This document shows, in pieces, positions 1-7,271 of a stretch of 40,016 nucleotides of DNA. The notes beneath the pieces are model-generated. The model ran no database searches. It had not been told where the DNA came from and worked only from the letters and a program-made list of their open reading frames with translations. How positions within the stretch are numbered: the first letter of the stretch is position 1; the number at the start of each line of letters is the position of its first letter. Source of the DNA: JAJAZB01 sp964244295 (GTDB lineage: Bacteria; Bacteroidota; Bacteroidia; Cytophagales; Spirosomataceae); assembly GCA_964244295.1 (NCBI GenBank), contig CAXTIG010000055.1, positions 1 through 40,016 on the forward strand, read 5' to 3'. A program made the position numbers and the translations under genes.

Positions 1-62
1 ATTGACCATCAAGTTCAGCTCATTTAGTCTAAACTAATTCAGCCCAAATACTTACAGTATCC

Positions 63-80
63 TCCCGATAGCTATCGGGA
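63..80. repeat. 18-bp perfect palindrome
   Basis: TCCCGATAGCTATCGGGA is its own reverse complement. It lies 55 bp upstream of the first lipoprotein start. Short palindromes of this kind are common between genes in Bacteroidota. It could act as a weak hairpin or be a dispersed repeat. No T-run follows it, so I do not call a terminator. Confidence 0.7.
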
Positions 81-135
81 TCAATATCTTTTCATTAGAA
101 TAAATCTGTCCGAGTACTTAAAATTCTCCCCAAAG

Positions 136-1575
136 ATGAGATCGAACTTTCCTAAATCTTCAGTTCTAATTATTTTAGTGCTTCTGATTGTCGGCTCATG
201 CCAGCAGCAGGATATTCCATCAGAAGAGAGTTTTGATTTGAAAAACTCTATTACCATTACCGAAGCTATTGAATGGTATAATTCAATAAATAAGGCAACC
301 CGCCCTCAGCAAAACTTTTTCCAAAATTTTATTCCTGATTGGAATAAATAGAAATCTAAATTATTTTTCAAAACAAATCAGTCATTGATTGAAGTTTCTT
401 TTATACAAAATGTAAAGTATTTACACAAGTATAATAATGAAATTACTACCGCTTTCCAACCAAAGCTAATTGTGTTCAAAGATAAAACTGGCAAGATTCA
501 AGGTAATATTATTCAAATTTTTCCAAATAAAAAATACTCGAATAAGTATGGAAATTCATTTTATAAATCATGGTTTTCTGGCAGAATATCGTATAGCTCA
601 ATTGATGGGAAGATGCTGAAAGGTTATATTTATGAAGATGGGAAAAGGGTTTATTCTGTCCGTTCTCAAGATATGCGTGGCAGAATAGCTGGCGAAGTAT
701 GTGAATGCCAATTAATACATTATTTCACAGCATATTGCCAGAAAGGAACTGAGAATGCTGATTTAATCTGTTCTGGAGGATCAATTAGAACTGACTGCAA
801 TACCCTTTATGCTGACCCAATAGAGTTAGGGACACCAGATCCAACACAGATGGGTTATAGATGTTCTCCATGGGAACGAAATTTTGTCGGGCAAGAAACT
901 GTATGCCACTATGTAGAGGATCCAAGTAACGGAGATGACTACGATTATGGGCCAGGAGGTGACTCTGGGTCAGGAGAAATTCAACCATATGATGTGGATA
1001 AAATTAGAAAAGAACTCGATGATCCATGTTTTAGTAATAGGGTAAATAGCGTGATTGCAAATATAAATTCCAATAGCGCTATTCAAGATTTTGTCAGAAA
1101 GTATGGAGGTTCCACTAACAAGCATATTACGTTTAAAGATGTACATATTTCTGGTGTAACAGCGTCAGCAATGACTACCACAGATCCTAATCAGCCAGGT
1201 AGTTATATAATATATCTTGATCCGATCGTAAATTACGATGCTTCAAATGAATACGTTGTTTCTGTAATTTATCATGAAATTGTTCACGTTATGCTTTTTG
1301 CGAATGGAGTAGACCAACTTAATAATTTTCATCATGAGCGTATGGTAGAGTATGTTGATGATTTGGTAAACGTTATCTGGACTATGTATCCAGATATGAG
1401 TAAGATTGAAGTAGAGGCATTAGTCTGGGCAGGTTCATTATCTACAAATTCAACTTGGAATAACTTCACCCAAGACACTAAGGATTATTACCGTCAAATT
1501 AGGTATGATCATGTTCATCAAAGCCAACCTCAAGCTACTCAAAATTATGATCTGCATCGCACACCGTGTTTTTAG
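136..1575 (+). pseudogene. Lipoprotein with HExxH metallopeptidase-like motif, interrupted by one in-frame TAG
   Basis: An ATG at 136 opens a typical lipoprotein signal peptide (hydrophobic LIILVLLIVGSC, lipobox Cys about residue 22). The frame stops at TAG 349-351. The same frame then stays open without another stop to 1575 (480 codons in total). The downstream part has no ATG near its beginning, only a TTG at 385, so the two pieces are most simply one gene split by a single nonsense mutation. Alternatives are a sequencing error or a downstream restart. The C-terminal part has a cysteine-rich stretch, an acidic/glycine linker (DDYDYGPGGDSGSGE) and HEIVH at 1273-1287, the zinc-binding HExxH signature of gluzincin-like peptidases. 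The family is not recognised. If expressed whole, it would be a cell-surface or periplasmic lipoprotein. The region is AT-rich, unlike asnS just downstream. Confidence 0.6.
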
Positions 1576-2137
1576 ACACTACGGACTTATTACATCACTG
1601 ACCGCTTTATGTCTAATAATACCTTATTTTTCTTTTTCTCAAAAAATCACACCTCCTCGTCCGAAGTTTATTTCTGACGACAAATCCAAATTGTCACTGT
1701 CTCAATATTTGAGTGAATCTATATTGAATAGTGATAAAAATGATCAAACGGGAGTAATCAAAATAAAGCAGGGGTGTATTGAGGAGTTGGGAATATTTTC
1801 ATTTTATATTCTTTCAAATGGAGATGTTCACGATGTTAAATGTGAAGGAAATCTATCAAAAAATAAGGTAGAGTTGATATTGAATCAAATCTTATCTACT
1901 AGTGGAAAATGGATACCGGAGAAAGAGAATGGGATTCCGAAAAAAAGTCAAAAATTTATTTATCATTATTACTACTCTTCAATTCTACCAAGTTGCGAAT
2001 CAGTAAAAAGTAATTGTTCTGGTTTAGCAAATTCCATTCGGCTGCTATTTGAAACCATAAAATCTAATGAGTTTATTGATAATGGATTAGGGTATTATTT
2101 GATTCGACCTACTTATATTGTGAATATAGTTGATTGA
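1547..2137 (+). CDS. Small secreted protein, TonB C-terminal-like pattern, function unknown
   Basis: The frame is open from 1505, but I prefer the ATG at 1547, which places a signal peptide at the N-terminus (hydrophobic GLITSLTALCLIIPYFSFS followed by Q). It overlaps the end of the preceding lipoprotein frame by 29 bp, suggesting co-transcription. The mature part holds a G-V-I-K-I...F-Y-I-L-S-N-G-D-V pattern followed by GKWIPEKENGIPKKSQKFIY. This resembles the dG-x-i ... W-P...nGxpv ... f pattern of TonB C-terminal domains, but no membrane anchor or proline-rich linker is present. I treat it as a weak resemblance only. Codon use is AT-rich like its neighbour, consistent with a shared foreign origin. 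Confidence 0.6.
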   Translation: MICIAHRVFRHYGLITSLTALCLIIPYFSFSQKITPPRPKFISDDKSKLSLSQYLSESILNSDKNDQTGVIKIKQGCIEELGIFSFYILSNGDVHDVKCEGNLSKNKVELILNQILSTSGKWIPEKENGIPKKSQKFIYHYYYSSILPSCESVKSNCSGLANSIRLLFETIKSNEFIDNGLGYYLIRPTYIVNIVD

Positions 2138-2207
2138 TTGAATTGGCTGAATCCATTTCATGGCCCCGTTGTGAATTTTCCTTGTGTATTTTGATTAAAA
2201 TCATAAT

Positions 2208-2242
2208 TTTGAAATTTGCTTCCCACCCCCGCCGTACCTTTG
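2208..2242 (+). promoter_or_regulatory. Candidate Bacteroidota primary-sigma promoter for asnS
   Basis: A perfect TAnnTTTG -7 box (TACCTTTG, 2235-2242) lies 45 bp before the asnS ATG. TTTG at 2208-2211, or alternatively 2215-2218, can serve as the -33 element. The consensus is established for Bacteroidota. The assignment here is by eye. Confidence 0.5.
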
Positions 2243-2286
2243 CCGCTTCACCTTCCCGACATTTCGCCCCAGGCGGCTCGTACCGA

Positions 2287-3729
2287 ATGCTGACCCCTTC
2301 CCTCCAAACCCTCCTCTCCTCCCCCACCCTCGTCGGCCAGACGGTCACGGCCAAAGGCTGGGTGCGCACCAAGCGCGAAAGCAAAAACGTCACCTTCATC
2401 GCCCTCAACGACGGCTCGACGATCAACAACCTCCAGGCCGTGGCCGAAGCGGGCGTGCTGGACGAAGAACTCCTGAAAAAAATTACCACCGGGGCCTGCC
2501 TGGCCGTGACCGGCACCCTGGCCGAGTCGCAGGGCAGCGGGCAGGCGGTGGAGTTGAAAGTGACCGCCGTGCGGGTGTACGGCCCTGCCGACCCCGAAAC
2601 GTTTCCGCTCCAGCCCAAGCGCCACAGCCTCGAATTTCTGCGCGAAATTGCCCACCTGCGGCCCCGCACCAACACCTTCGGGGCGGTGCTCAGGATTCGC
2701 CACGCGCTAGCGTTTGGCATTCACAAATACTTCAATGACCACGGCTTTTTCTACCTCCACACGCCCATCATCACCGGCTCCGACGCCGAGGGCGCGGGCG
2801 AAATGTTCCGCGTCACCACGCTCGATGCCACGAAACCGCCACTTAACGACGACGGCAGCGTGAATTACCGCGAGGATTTTTTCGGCAAAGAAACCAACCT
2901 CACCGTCTCCGGTCAGTTGGAAGGCGAACTCGGTGCCCTGGCCCTGGGCAAGGTGTACACCTTCGGCCCGACCTTCCGCGCCGAAAACTCCAACACCACC
3001 CGCCACCTGGCCGAGTTCTGGATGATTGAGCCGGAAATGGCGTTTTACGAACTCGAAGACAACATGAACCTGGCCGAGGATTTCCTGAAATCCCTCGTTC
3101 GCTACGTACTCGAAACCTGCCCGGATGATTTGAAATTTCTCGAAAACCGGCTCATCGAGGAAGAAAAATCCAAGCCCCAGGCCGAGCGCAGCCCGCTGCC
3201 GCTGCTCGAAAAACTCCGCTTCGTGCTCGACAACGACTTCGTCCGCCTGACCTACACCGAGGCCGTGGCTATTCTGGAACAGTCGAAGCCGCACAAGGAG
3301 AAAAAATTCAGCTACCCGGTGGCCTGGGGCGTGGATTTGCAGAGCGAACACGAGCGGTACCTGGTCGAAAAGCACTTTAAAAAACCGGTGATTCTGACCA
3401 ACTACCCGAAGGAAATCAAGGCGTTTTACATGAAACAGGACGCCGACGGGAAAACGGTACGGGCGATGGACGTGCTCTTTCCGGGCATCGGCGAAATCAT
3501 CGGCGGCTCCCAGCGTGAAGACGACTACGAAAAACTGGCCCAGCGCGTGGCCGAGGTGGGCATTGCCCAAGAAAGCATCTGGTGGTACCTCGAAACCCGC
3601 CAATTTGGCTCCGCCCCGCACGCCGGATTCGGCCTGGGCATGGAACGCATGGCGATGTTCGTCACCGGCATGAGCAACATCCGCGACGTGATTCCCTTTC
3701 CGAGGTTCCCGAAGTCGGCGGAGTTTTAG
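2287..3729 (+). CDS. asnS: Asparagine--tRNA ligase
   Basis: Cytoplasmic class IIb aminoacyl-tRNA synthetase that charges tRNA-Asn. The 480-residue length fits the family (about 430-480). The N-terminal OB-fold anticodon-binding domain (about residues 15-115) includes VTAKGWVRTKRESKNVTFIALNDG. The catalytic core follows, with class II motif 2 (FRAENSNTTRHLAEFWMIEPEM) and motif 3 (GFGLGMERMAMF) near the C-terminus, ending IRDVIPFPRFP as expected. The frame is open further upstream to 2134, but that segment is AT-rich non-coding-like sequence, and the ATG at 2287 lies just after a TACCTTTG promoter box, so I chose it. The gene appears monocistronic. It marks the abrupt change from AT-rich to GC-rich sequence. 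Confidence 0.97.
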   Translation: MLTPSLQTLLSSPTLVGQTVTAKGWVRTKRESKNVTFIALNDGSTINNLQAVAEAGVLDEELLKKITTGACLAVTGTLAESQGSGQAVELKVTAVRVYGPADPETFPLQPKRHSLEFLREIAHLRPRTNTFGAVLRIRHALAFGIHKYFNDHGFFYLHTPIITGSDAEGAGEMFRVTTLDATKPPLNDDGSVNYREDFFGKETNLTVSGQLEGELGALALGKVYTFGPTFRAENSNTTRHLAEFWMIEPEMAFYELEDNMNLAEDFLKSLVRYVLETCPDDLKFLENRLIEEEKSKPQAERSPLPLLEKLRFVLDNDFVRLTYTEAVAILEQSKPHKEKKFSYPVAWGVDLQSEHERYLVEKHFKKPVILTNYPKEIKAFYMKQDADGKTVRAMDVLFPGIGEIIGGSQREDDYEKLAQRVAEVGIAQESIWWYLETRQFGSAPHAGFGLGMERMAMFVTGMSNIRDVIPFPRFPKSAEF

Positions 3730-3763
3730 TCTGAACCCGGCGGTGGACCGTCGCGGTTCAGAC
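3729..3763. repeat. Inverted repeat just after asnS
   Basis: GTCTGAACC (3729-3737) and GGTTCAGAC (3755-3763) form perfect 9-bp arms around a GC-rich loop, beginning in the asnS stop codon. There is no T-run, so it is a weak terminator candidate or a dispersed palindromic repeat. Confidence 0.5.
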
Positions 3764-3797
3764 CAAATCAGATTATCTTTGAAGAAACCTCCGCGCC

Positions 3798-4454
3798 ATG
3801 AACGCCGAACTCCAGGCCCTGAAAAAATCGCCCCGGCTGCCCGAAATCGTGCAGAATTTGCAGGCATTACTGGACGATGAACGCCGCCGTCGCCGGGAAT
3901 TCTATGACCAGATTTCGGAGTCCGACAAGGCGGAGTTCATCAGCGGCGAGCCGGTTTTTCATTCGCCGGTGCGGAAAAAGCACTTGGATGCATCGACCTT
4001 ACTTTCGCGGCTACTTGATCTCTACGTCGCCGTTCGCAAACTAGGGATGGTGTACGTCGAGAAAACAATGATCGAGCTCGCCCGCAACAGTTACGAGCCG
4101 GACATCTGCTTTTTCGAGCGCAAGCGTGCCGCGAAATTCGATGAGAACCAAATGATCTTTCCCGCCCCCGATTTCATCATCGAAATCGTCTCGAAAAGCA
4201 CGGAGAAAAATGACCGGGGCGTGAAGTACGACGACTACGCCGCCCACGGGGTAAAGGAATATTGGATTGTCGATCCTTCGCACAAAACCATCGAGCAGTA
4301 TCTACTCATTGGCAAGCGTTACGACCTCAACTTCAAGGGCAAGGAAGGCGAAGTGGAAAGTAAAGTCATCAAAGGCTTACGCATTCCGGTTCGGGCCATT
4401 TTTTACGAGCAGGAAAACCTCGAAACACTGCAAGCCTTGCTGGTCAAACCCTAA
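3798..4454 (+). CDS. Uma2 family (DUF820) PD-(D/E)XK nuclease-fold protein
   Basis: A 218-residue protein with the Uma2 layout. It has an N-terminal KAEFISGEPVFHSPV segment matching the usual E-l-i-d-G-e-v start of the fold, then YEPDICFF carrying the conserved PD (D102), PDFIIEIVSKST (ExV/E-type catalytic strand, E129), and the KYDDYAAHGVKEYWIVDP motif typical of the family. Uma2 proteins have a restriction-endonuclease-like fold. They are abundant in cyanobacteria and Cytophagales, and their physiological role is largely unknown. Compared with typical members there is an extra ~35-residue basic N-terminus (DDERRRRREFYDQ). The ATG at 3798 gives that extension, and there is no clear later start. 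Its last 4 bp overlap the convergent DUF1345 gene. The family call is firm. Nuclease activity is inferred from the fold only. Confidence 0.88.
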   Translation: MNAELQALKKSPRLPEIVQNLQALLDDERRRRREFYDQISESDKAEFISGEPVFHSPVRKKHLDASTLLSRLLDLYVAVRKLGMVYVEKTMIELARNSYEPDICFFERKRAAKFDENQMIFPAPDFIIEIVSKSTEKNDRGVKYDDYAAHGVKEYWIVDPSHKTIEQYLLIGKRYDLNFKGKEGEVESKVIKGLRIPVRAIFYEQENLETLQALLVKP

Positions 4455-5110
4455 ATCAACCCCGACAACGTATTGATGCTCAACGCGATGATGATCGTGT
4501 TGAAGGCAAACGACAACACCCCGTGGACCAGCGCCAGCCGCCGCATGGCGCGGGCGGTAATGCCCACGTCGGAGGTTTGGCTCGTCATGCCGATGACGAA
4601 CGCGAAGTAGGCGAAATCGAGGTAGTCGGGTTCGGGTTCCTTCGGGAAATCCAGCCCGCCCGGTGGGGTTTGGCGGGTGGCATCGTCGCCGTAAAACAGG
4701 TGGGCGTAGCGCAGCGTAAACAGCGTATGCACCAGCAGCCAGGAGGCCACCACCGCCGCCGCCGCCAGCAATACGTGCGTGATTTTCTCCGGCCGGGGCA
4801 CGTCGTGCATCTCTCCCAACAGCGTGACCACCGCCCCCAGACTCGCCACCACCGCCACCAGCACGAAGACCAGGATGAGCACCCGGCTGGAGTCTTCGAG
4901 GCGCGACAACGTCGGCAGGTCACGGGGATGACTCAGCGTGAGGGCCGTCCAGGTCAGCGCCAGCACACTGCTTGCGTAGGCAATCCAGGTGACGACCACC
5001 CGCGTGGGCCATTCCCAGGAGCCGGGCAAGGCCGCCAGCACCGCCCCGGCCACGCCCAGCGAAATGAGCAACCGGTGGTGGGCGTCGAGGCGGACGATTT
5101 TTTGCAGCAT
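4451..5110 (-). CDS. DUF1345 family integral membrane protein
   Basis: A 219-residue membrane protein with about five hydrophobic segments: LLISLGVAGAVLAALPG, VVVTWIAYASSVLALTW, VLILVFVLVAVVASLGAVV, VLLAAAAVVASWLLVHTLF and a C-terminal one. The signature of the family is DYLDFAYFAFVIGMTSQTSDVGIT followed by the RRLALVHGVLSFAFNTIIIALSIN helix, both present. The function of DUF1345 proteins is not established; they are inner-membrane proteins. The ATG start at 5110 is well placed. The gene converges on the Uma2 gene (4-bp overlap) and diverges from nuoH, so it is probably transcribed alone from the 5111-5250 region. Confidence 0.9.
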   Translation of the reverse strand: MLQKIVRLDAHHRLLISLGVAGAVLAALPGSWEWPTRVVVTWIAYASSVLALTWTALTLSHPRDLPTLSRLEDSSRVLILVFVLVAVVASLGAVVTLLGEMHDVPRPEKITHVLLAAAAVVASWLLVHTLFTLRYAHLFYGDDATRQTPPGGLDFPKEPEPDYLDFAYFAFVIGMTSQTSDVGITARAMRRLALVHGVLSFAFNTIIIALSINTLSGLI

Positions 5111-5175
5111 CGCTTTTTTGTAGAAAGTCCGGGCAAGGTTTGGAAAAAATTCGGGACTGGAAAGCGGGCAGCGTC

Positions 5176-5183
5176 TATTTTTG
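5176..5183 (+). promoter_or_regulatory. Candidate -7 promoter box for nuoH
   Basis: TATTTTTG matches the Bacteroidota -7 consensus TAnnTTTG. It lies about 70 bp upstream of the nuoH start, on the correct strand. I see no TTTG at ideal spacing upstream (nearest 5139-5142), so support is partial. Confidence 0.3.
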
Positions 5184-5210
5184 CACCCAACCCCGCGAGG
5201 GAAAACTGAA

Positions 5211-5240
5211 CCCCGCGAGAGTTAAAAAACTCTCGCGGGG
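5211..5240. repeat. Perfect 13-bp-arm hairpin at the 5' edge of nuoH
   Basis: CCCCGCGAGAGTT (5211-5223), a four-A loop, and AACTCTCGCGGGG (5228-5240). A partial direct copy, ACCCCGCGAG, occurs just upstream at about 5190-5199. The element sits 14 bp before the only usable nuoH start codon, where the native 5' end of that gene would be expected. Confidence 0.85.
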
Positions 5241-5254
5241 ATAAATCCCACTAC

Positions 5255-6337
5255 TTGCTCCCCGCTCTCCTGATTTGTCTCGCCCTCGCCGTGGGCATCG
5301 TCGTGGTCGGTGTGTACGCCGAGCGCAAGGTGTCGGCCTTCATCCAGGACCGCCTCGGGCCGATGGAAGTCGGGCCTTACGGCTCGCTGCAACTCATCGC
5401 CGATTTACTCAAACTGCTCCAGAAAGAGGACATCGTGCCCAAACTGGCCGACCGGCGCTTGTTTCAGGCGGCCCCCTTGCTGATTTTCACCGCCATTTTC
5501 GCGGGCTACGCCGTGCTGCCGCTCTCGCCCGACTGGCAGGGAAGCCGCGCCCCGGTGGGCGTATTTTTCCTGATGGCGATCGTGTCGTTCGACATCCTGG
5601 GGCTGCTCATGGCCGGGTGGGCCTCCAACAACAAATACTCGCTGCTCGGCGCGATGCGGGCCGTGGCGCAAATCGTCAGCTACGAAATTCCGCTGGGCCT
5701 GTCCATCCTCTGCGTGGTGATGCTTTCGCAAAGCATGGATTTGGGCGAAATCAGTTTCCAGCAGGGCATTTACGGGGGTGAAAATTACCTGTTCGGCCTG
5801 AAGGCGCTGGGCCTCGACGTGTCGGACGTCGGCGGTTTTTTGACCTGGAACATCGTGCGGATGCCGCTGTTTTTCTTCGCCTTCCTGATTTTCTTCATCG
5901 CCTCGCTGGCCGAGTGCAACCGCGCGCCCTTCGACCTCCCCGAAGCCGAAAGCGAACTCGTGGCGGGCTACAACACCGAATACTCCGGCTACCGCTGGGC
6001 GCTGCTCTTCCTGAGCGAATACGCGATGATGTTGCTCGTGAGCATCCTCGGCGCGGTGCTGTTTCTGGGCGGCTGGAACACCCCCTTCCCCAACCTCGGC
6101 CCCCTTCGCCTGGCTGAGTGGACTTCCGGCACGCCCGGCACGCTCTGGGGAAACCTGAGCGGCATTTTTTGGTTGCTGCTCAAAGCCCTGGGCCTGATTT
6201 TTGTGCAAATGTGGGTGCGCTGGACCTACCCCCGCCTGCGGGTTGACCAACTCATGCACCTGTGCTGGAAAGTGCTCACCCCCGCCGCGCTGATTCTGAT
6301 GCTGCTCACGGGCGTTTGGCGGTTGTGGATGGTTTGA
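5255..6337 (+). CDS. nuoH: NADH-quinone oxidoreductase subunit H (NuoH/ND1), stand-alone copy
   Basis: Membrane subunit of respiratory complex I that helps form the quinone-binding site and links the peripheral arm to the proton-pumping arm. It has the expected multi-helix organisation. Diagnostic motifs are YAERKVSAFIQDRLGPMEVG in the first loop, IADLLKLLQKEDI, EIPLGLS, and the strongly conserved ECNRAPFDLPEAESELVAGY quinone-site loop, followed by YSGYRWALLFLSEY. The length of 360 is normal to slightly long at the C-terminal side. The start is odd: the frame is closed by TGA at 5207-5209 and contains no ATG before helix 1, so TTG at 5255 is the only start near the conserved region. A palindromic repeat ends 14 bp upstream. 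No other nuo genes flank it, which is unusual because nuoH normally lies in the nuoA-N cluster. Confidence 0.93.
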   Translation: MLPALLICLALAVGIVVVGVYAERKVSAFIQDRLGPMEVGPYGSLQLIADLLKLLQKEDIVPKLADRRLFQAAPLLIFTAIFAGYAVLPLSPDWQGSRAPVGVFFLMAIVSFDILGLLMAGWASNNKYSLLGAMRAVAQIVSYEIPLGLSILCVVMLSQSMDLGEISFQQGIYGGENYLFGLKALGLDVSDVGGFLTWNIVRMPLFFFAFLIFFIASLAECNRAPFDLPEAESELVAGYNTEYSGYRWALLFLSEYAMMLLVSILGAVLFLGGWNTPFPNLGPLRLAEWTSGTPGTLWGNLSGIFWLLLKALGLIFVQMWVRWTYPRLRVDQLMHLCWKVLTPAALILMLLTGVWRLWMV

Positions 6338-6508
6338 TTGAAAACCGCTTGCCCAACTTTCATGCTTCTGTCTTCTCGCGTTCCTTCTCAAGGATTTACT
6401 CCACCGCTCGGCTCCGCGCCCGCCGACCGCTTTTCCGCTCCGTTGCCCCGGATGTAAAGCCAAACCCGCGCTACGTCGAGTTCGCCCCCGGTGGCCGGTG
6501 GAGGGTCG

Positions 6509-6516
6509 TAGTTTTG
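6509..6516 (+). promoter_or_regulatory. Candidate -7 promoter box for the DUF6252-like lipoprotein
   Basis: TAGTTTTG fits TAnnTTTG and lies about 90 bp before the lipoprotein ATG in the 269-bp gap after nuoH. No strong -33 TTTG is visible at the right distance. The rest of that gap shows no gene. Confidence 0.35.
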
Positions 6517-6606
6517 AATCGTCAACGCAGCCGGAGCCACTCCTTCTCTCCCGGCCCGGTTGGGTTGATTTTCAAAAAAACTGTCCAATCAAACCCTTTC
6601 ACGTTT

Positions 6607-7086
6607 ATGAAAACCGCTTTTGTAAAACTCCTCGTTGTCTCCGTTCTCGTGGCTGGCCTCGGTGCCTGCGGTAAAAAGTCGGACGACAGTGTCACGCCCG
6701 CCGCGCCAGCGGCCGGATTCCAGGTGAAGATCGACGGGAACCTGTACGCCCCTGACTTTGCCTACGCCCTGGCCGATTTTCCGGGTAAAAATGGCTACTA
6801 CGCCGTGTACGGTCTCGACAGCCGGACGAGCGACGTGGTGGCGATTGCCCTGCCCATTTCGGCCGCCGAAGGCACCTACCCCCTGGGCAGTGGCCAGCCT
6901 GGCTTTGCGCTGATGTCGACCAGCCAGGAAAACTTCTCGACCATCAACGGCGGCAGTGGTACGGTGACGATTCAAAAGAAAACCGCCACCACCGTGGTGG
7001 GGACGTTTAGTTTCAAAGCGGTGGATAGTTCGAACAGCAAAACGCGGACGTTCACCGAGGGTACTTTCAACGTGACGATTCGGTGA
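6607..7086 (+). CDS. DUF6252-like lipoprotein
   Basis: A 159-residue exported lipoprotein. The signal peptide is MKTAFVKLLVVSVLVAGLGAC with the lipobox Cys at residue 21, followed by a Lys/Ser/Asp linker. The mature domain begins FQVKIDGNLYAPD, continues with a strand-rich region, GTYPLG, and GSGTVTIQKK...VVGTFSFKA...TEGTFNVTIR at the end. This is the pattern of the DUF6252 family of Bacteroidota lipoproteins, an all-beta domain of unknown role, probably on the periplasmic or outer-surface side. The frame is open upstream to 6262 through non-coding-like sequence, so the ATG at 6607 is preferred because it gives the signal peptide directly. A large palindrome follows the gene at 7126. Confidence 0.82.
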   Translation: MKTAFVKLLVVSVLVAGLGACGKKSDDSVTPAAPAAGFQVKIDGNLYAPDFAYALADFPGKNGYYAVYGLDSRTSDVVAIALPISAAEGTYPLGSGQPGFALMSTSQENFSTINGGSGTVTIQKKTATTVVGTFSFKAVDSSNSKTRTFTEGTFNVTIR

Positions 7087-7125
7087 ACGCCTAATTGAAT
7101 TTTCCCTCGCGAATATCACGTCGAG

Positions 7126-7230
7126 TTGTCATCCCGACGTTAGGAGGGATCTCGTTGGCCTACCTGAACCCCGCCGGAACTGAGGGGTTCAGGTAGGCCA
7201 ACGAGATCCCTCCTAACGTCGGGATGACAA
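7126..7230. repeat. Large perfect palindrome (47-bp arms, 11-nt loop)
   Basis: The left arm 7126-7172 is the exact reverse complement of the right arm 7184-7230; the loop is 7173-7183. The outer sequence begins TTGTCATCCCGACGTTAGG and continues GAGGGATCTCGTTGGCC. A related copy lies at 10390-10513. It ends 41 bp before the propeller kinase ATG. Read as RNA it would form a very stable hairpin and could terminate the lipoprotein transcript. It belongs to the GTCATCCCGACG..GGAGGGATC type of intergenic repeat that I know from Bacteroidota genomes. Confidence 0.95.
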
Positions 7231-7271
7231 ATACTCCTTATTTTTAGGCACCACACTCACCTGGCTCGCCC

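Noticed and set aside
2707..3867. 386-codon minus-strand open frame opposite asnS
   Set aside because: It mirrors the asnS codons in high-GC sequence; composition is biased (Phe, Val, Gly, His) with no recognisable domain, while asnS is certain.
5405..6463. 352-codon minus-strand open frame opposite nuoH
   Set aside because: Rich in His, Gln, Glu and Arg and without any domain; it is the antisense shadow of a clear membrane protein gene.
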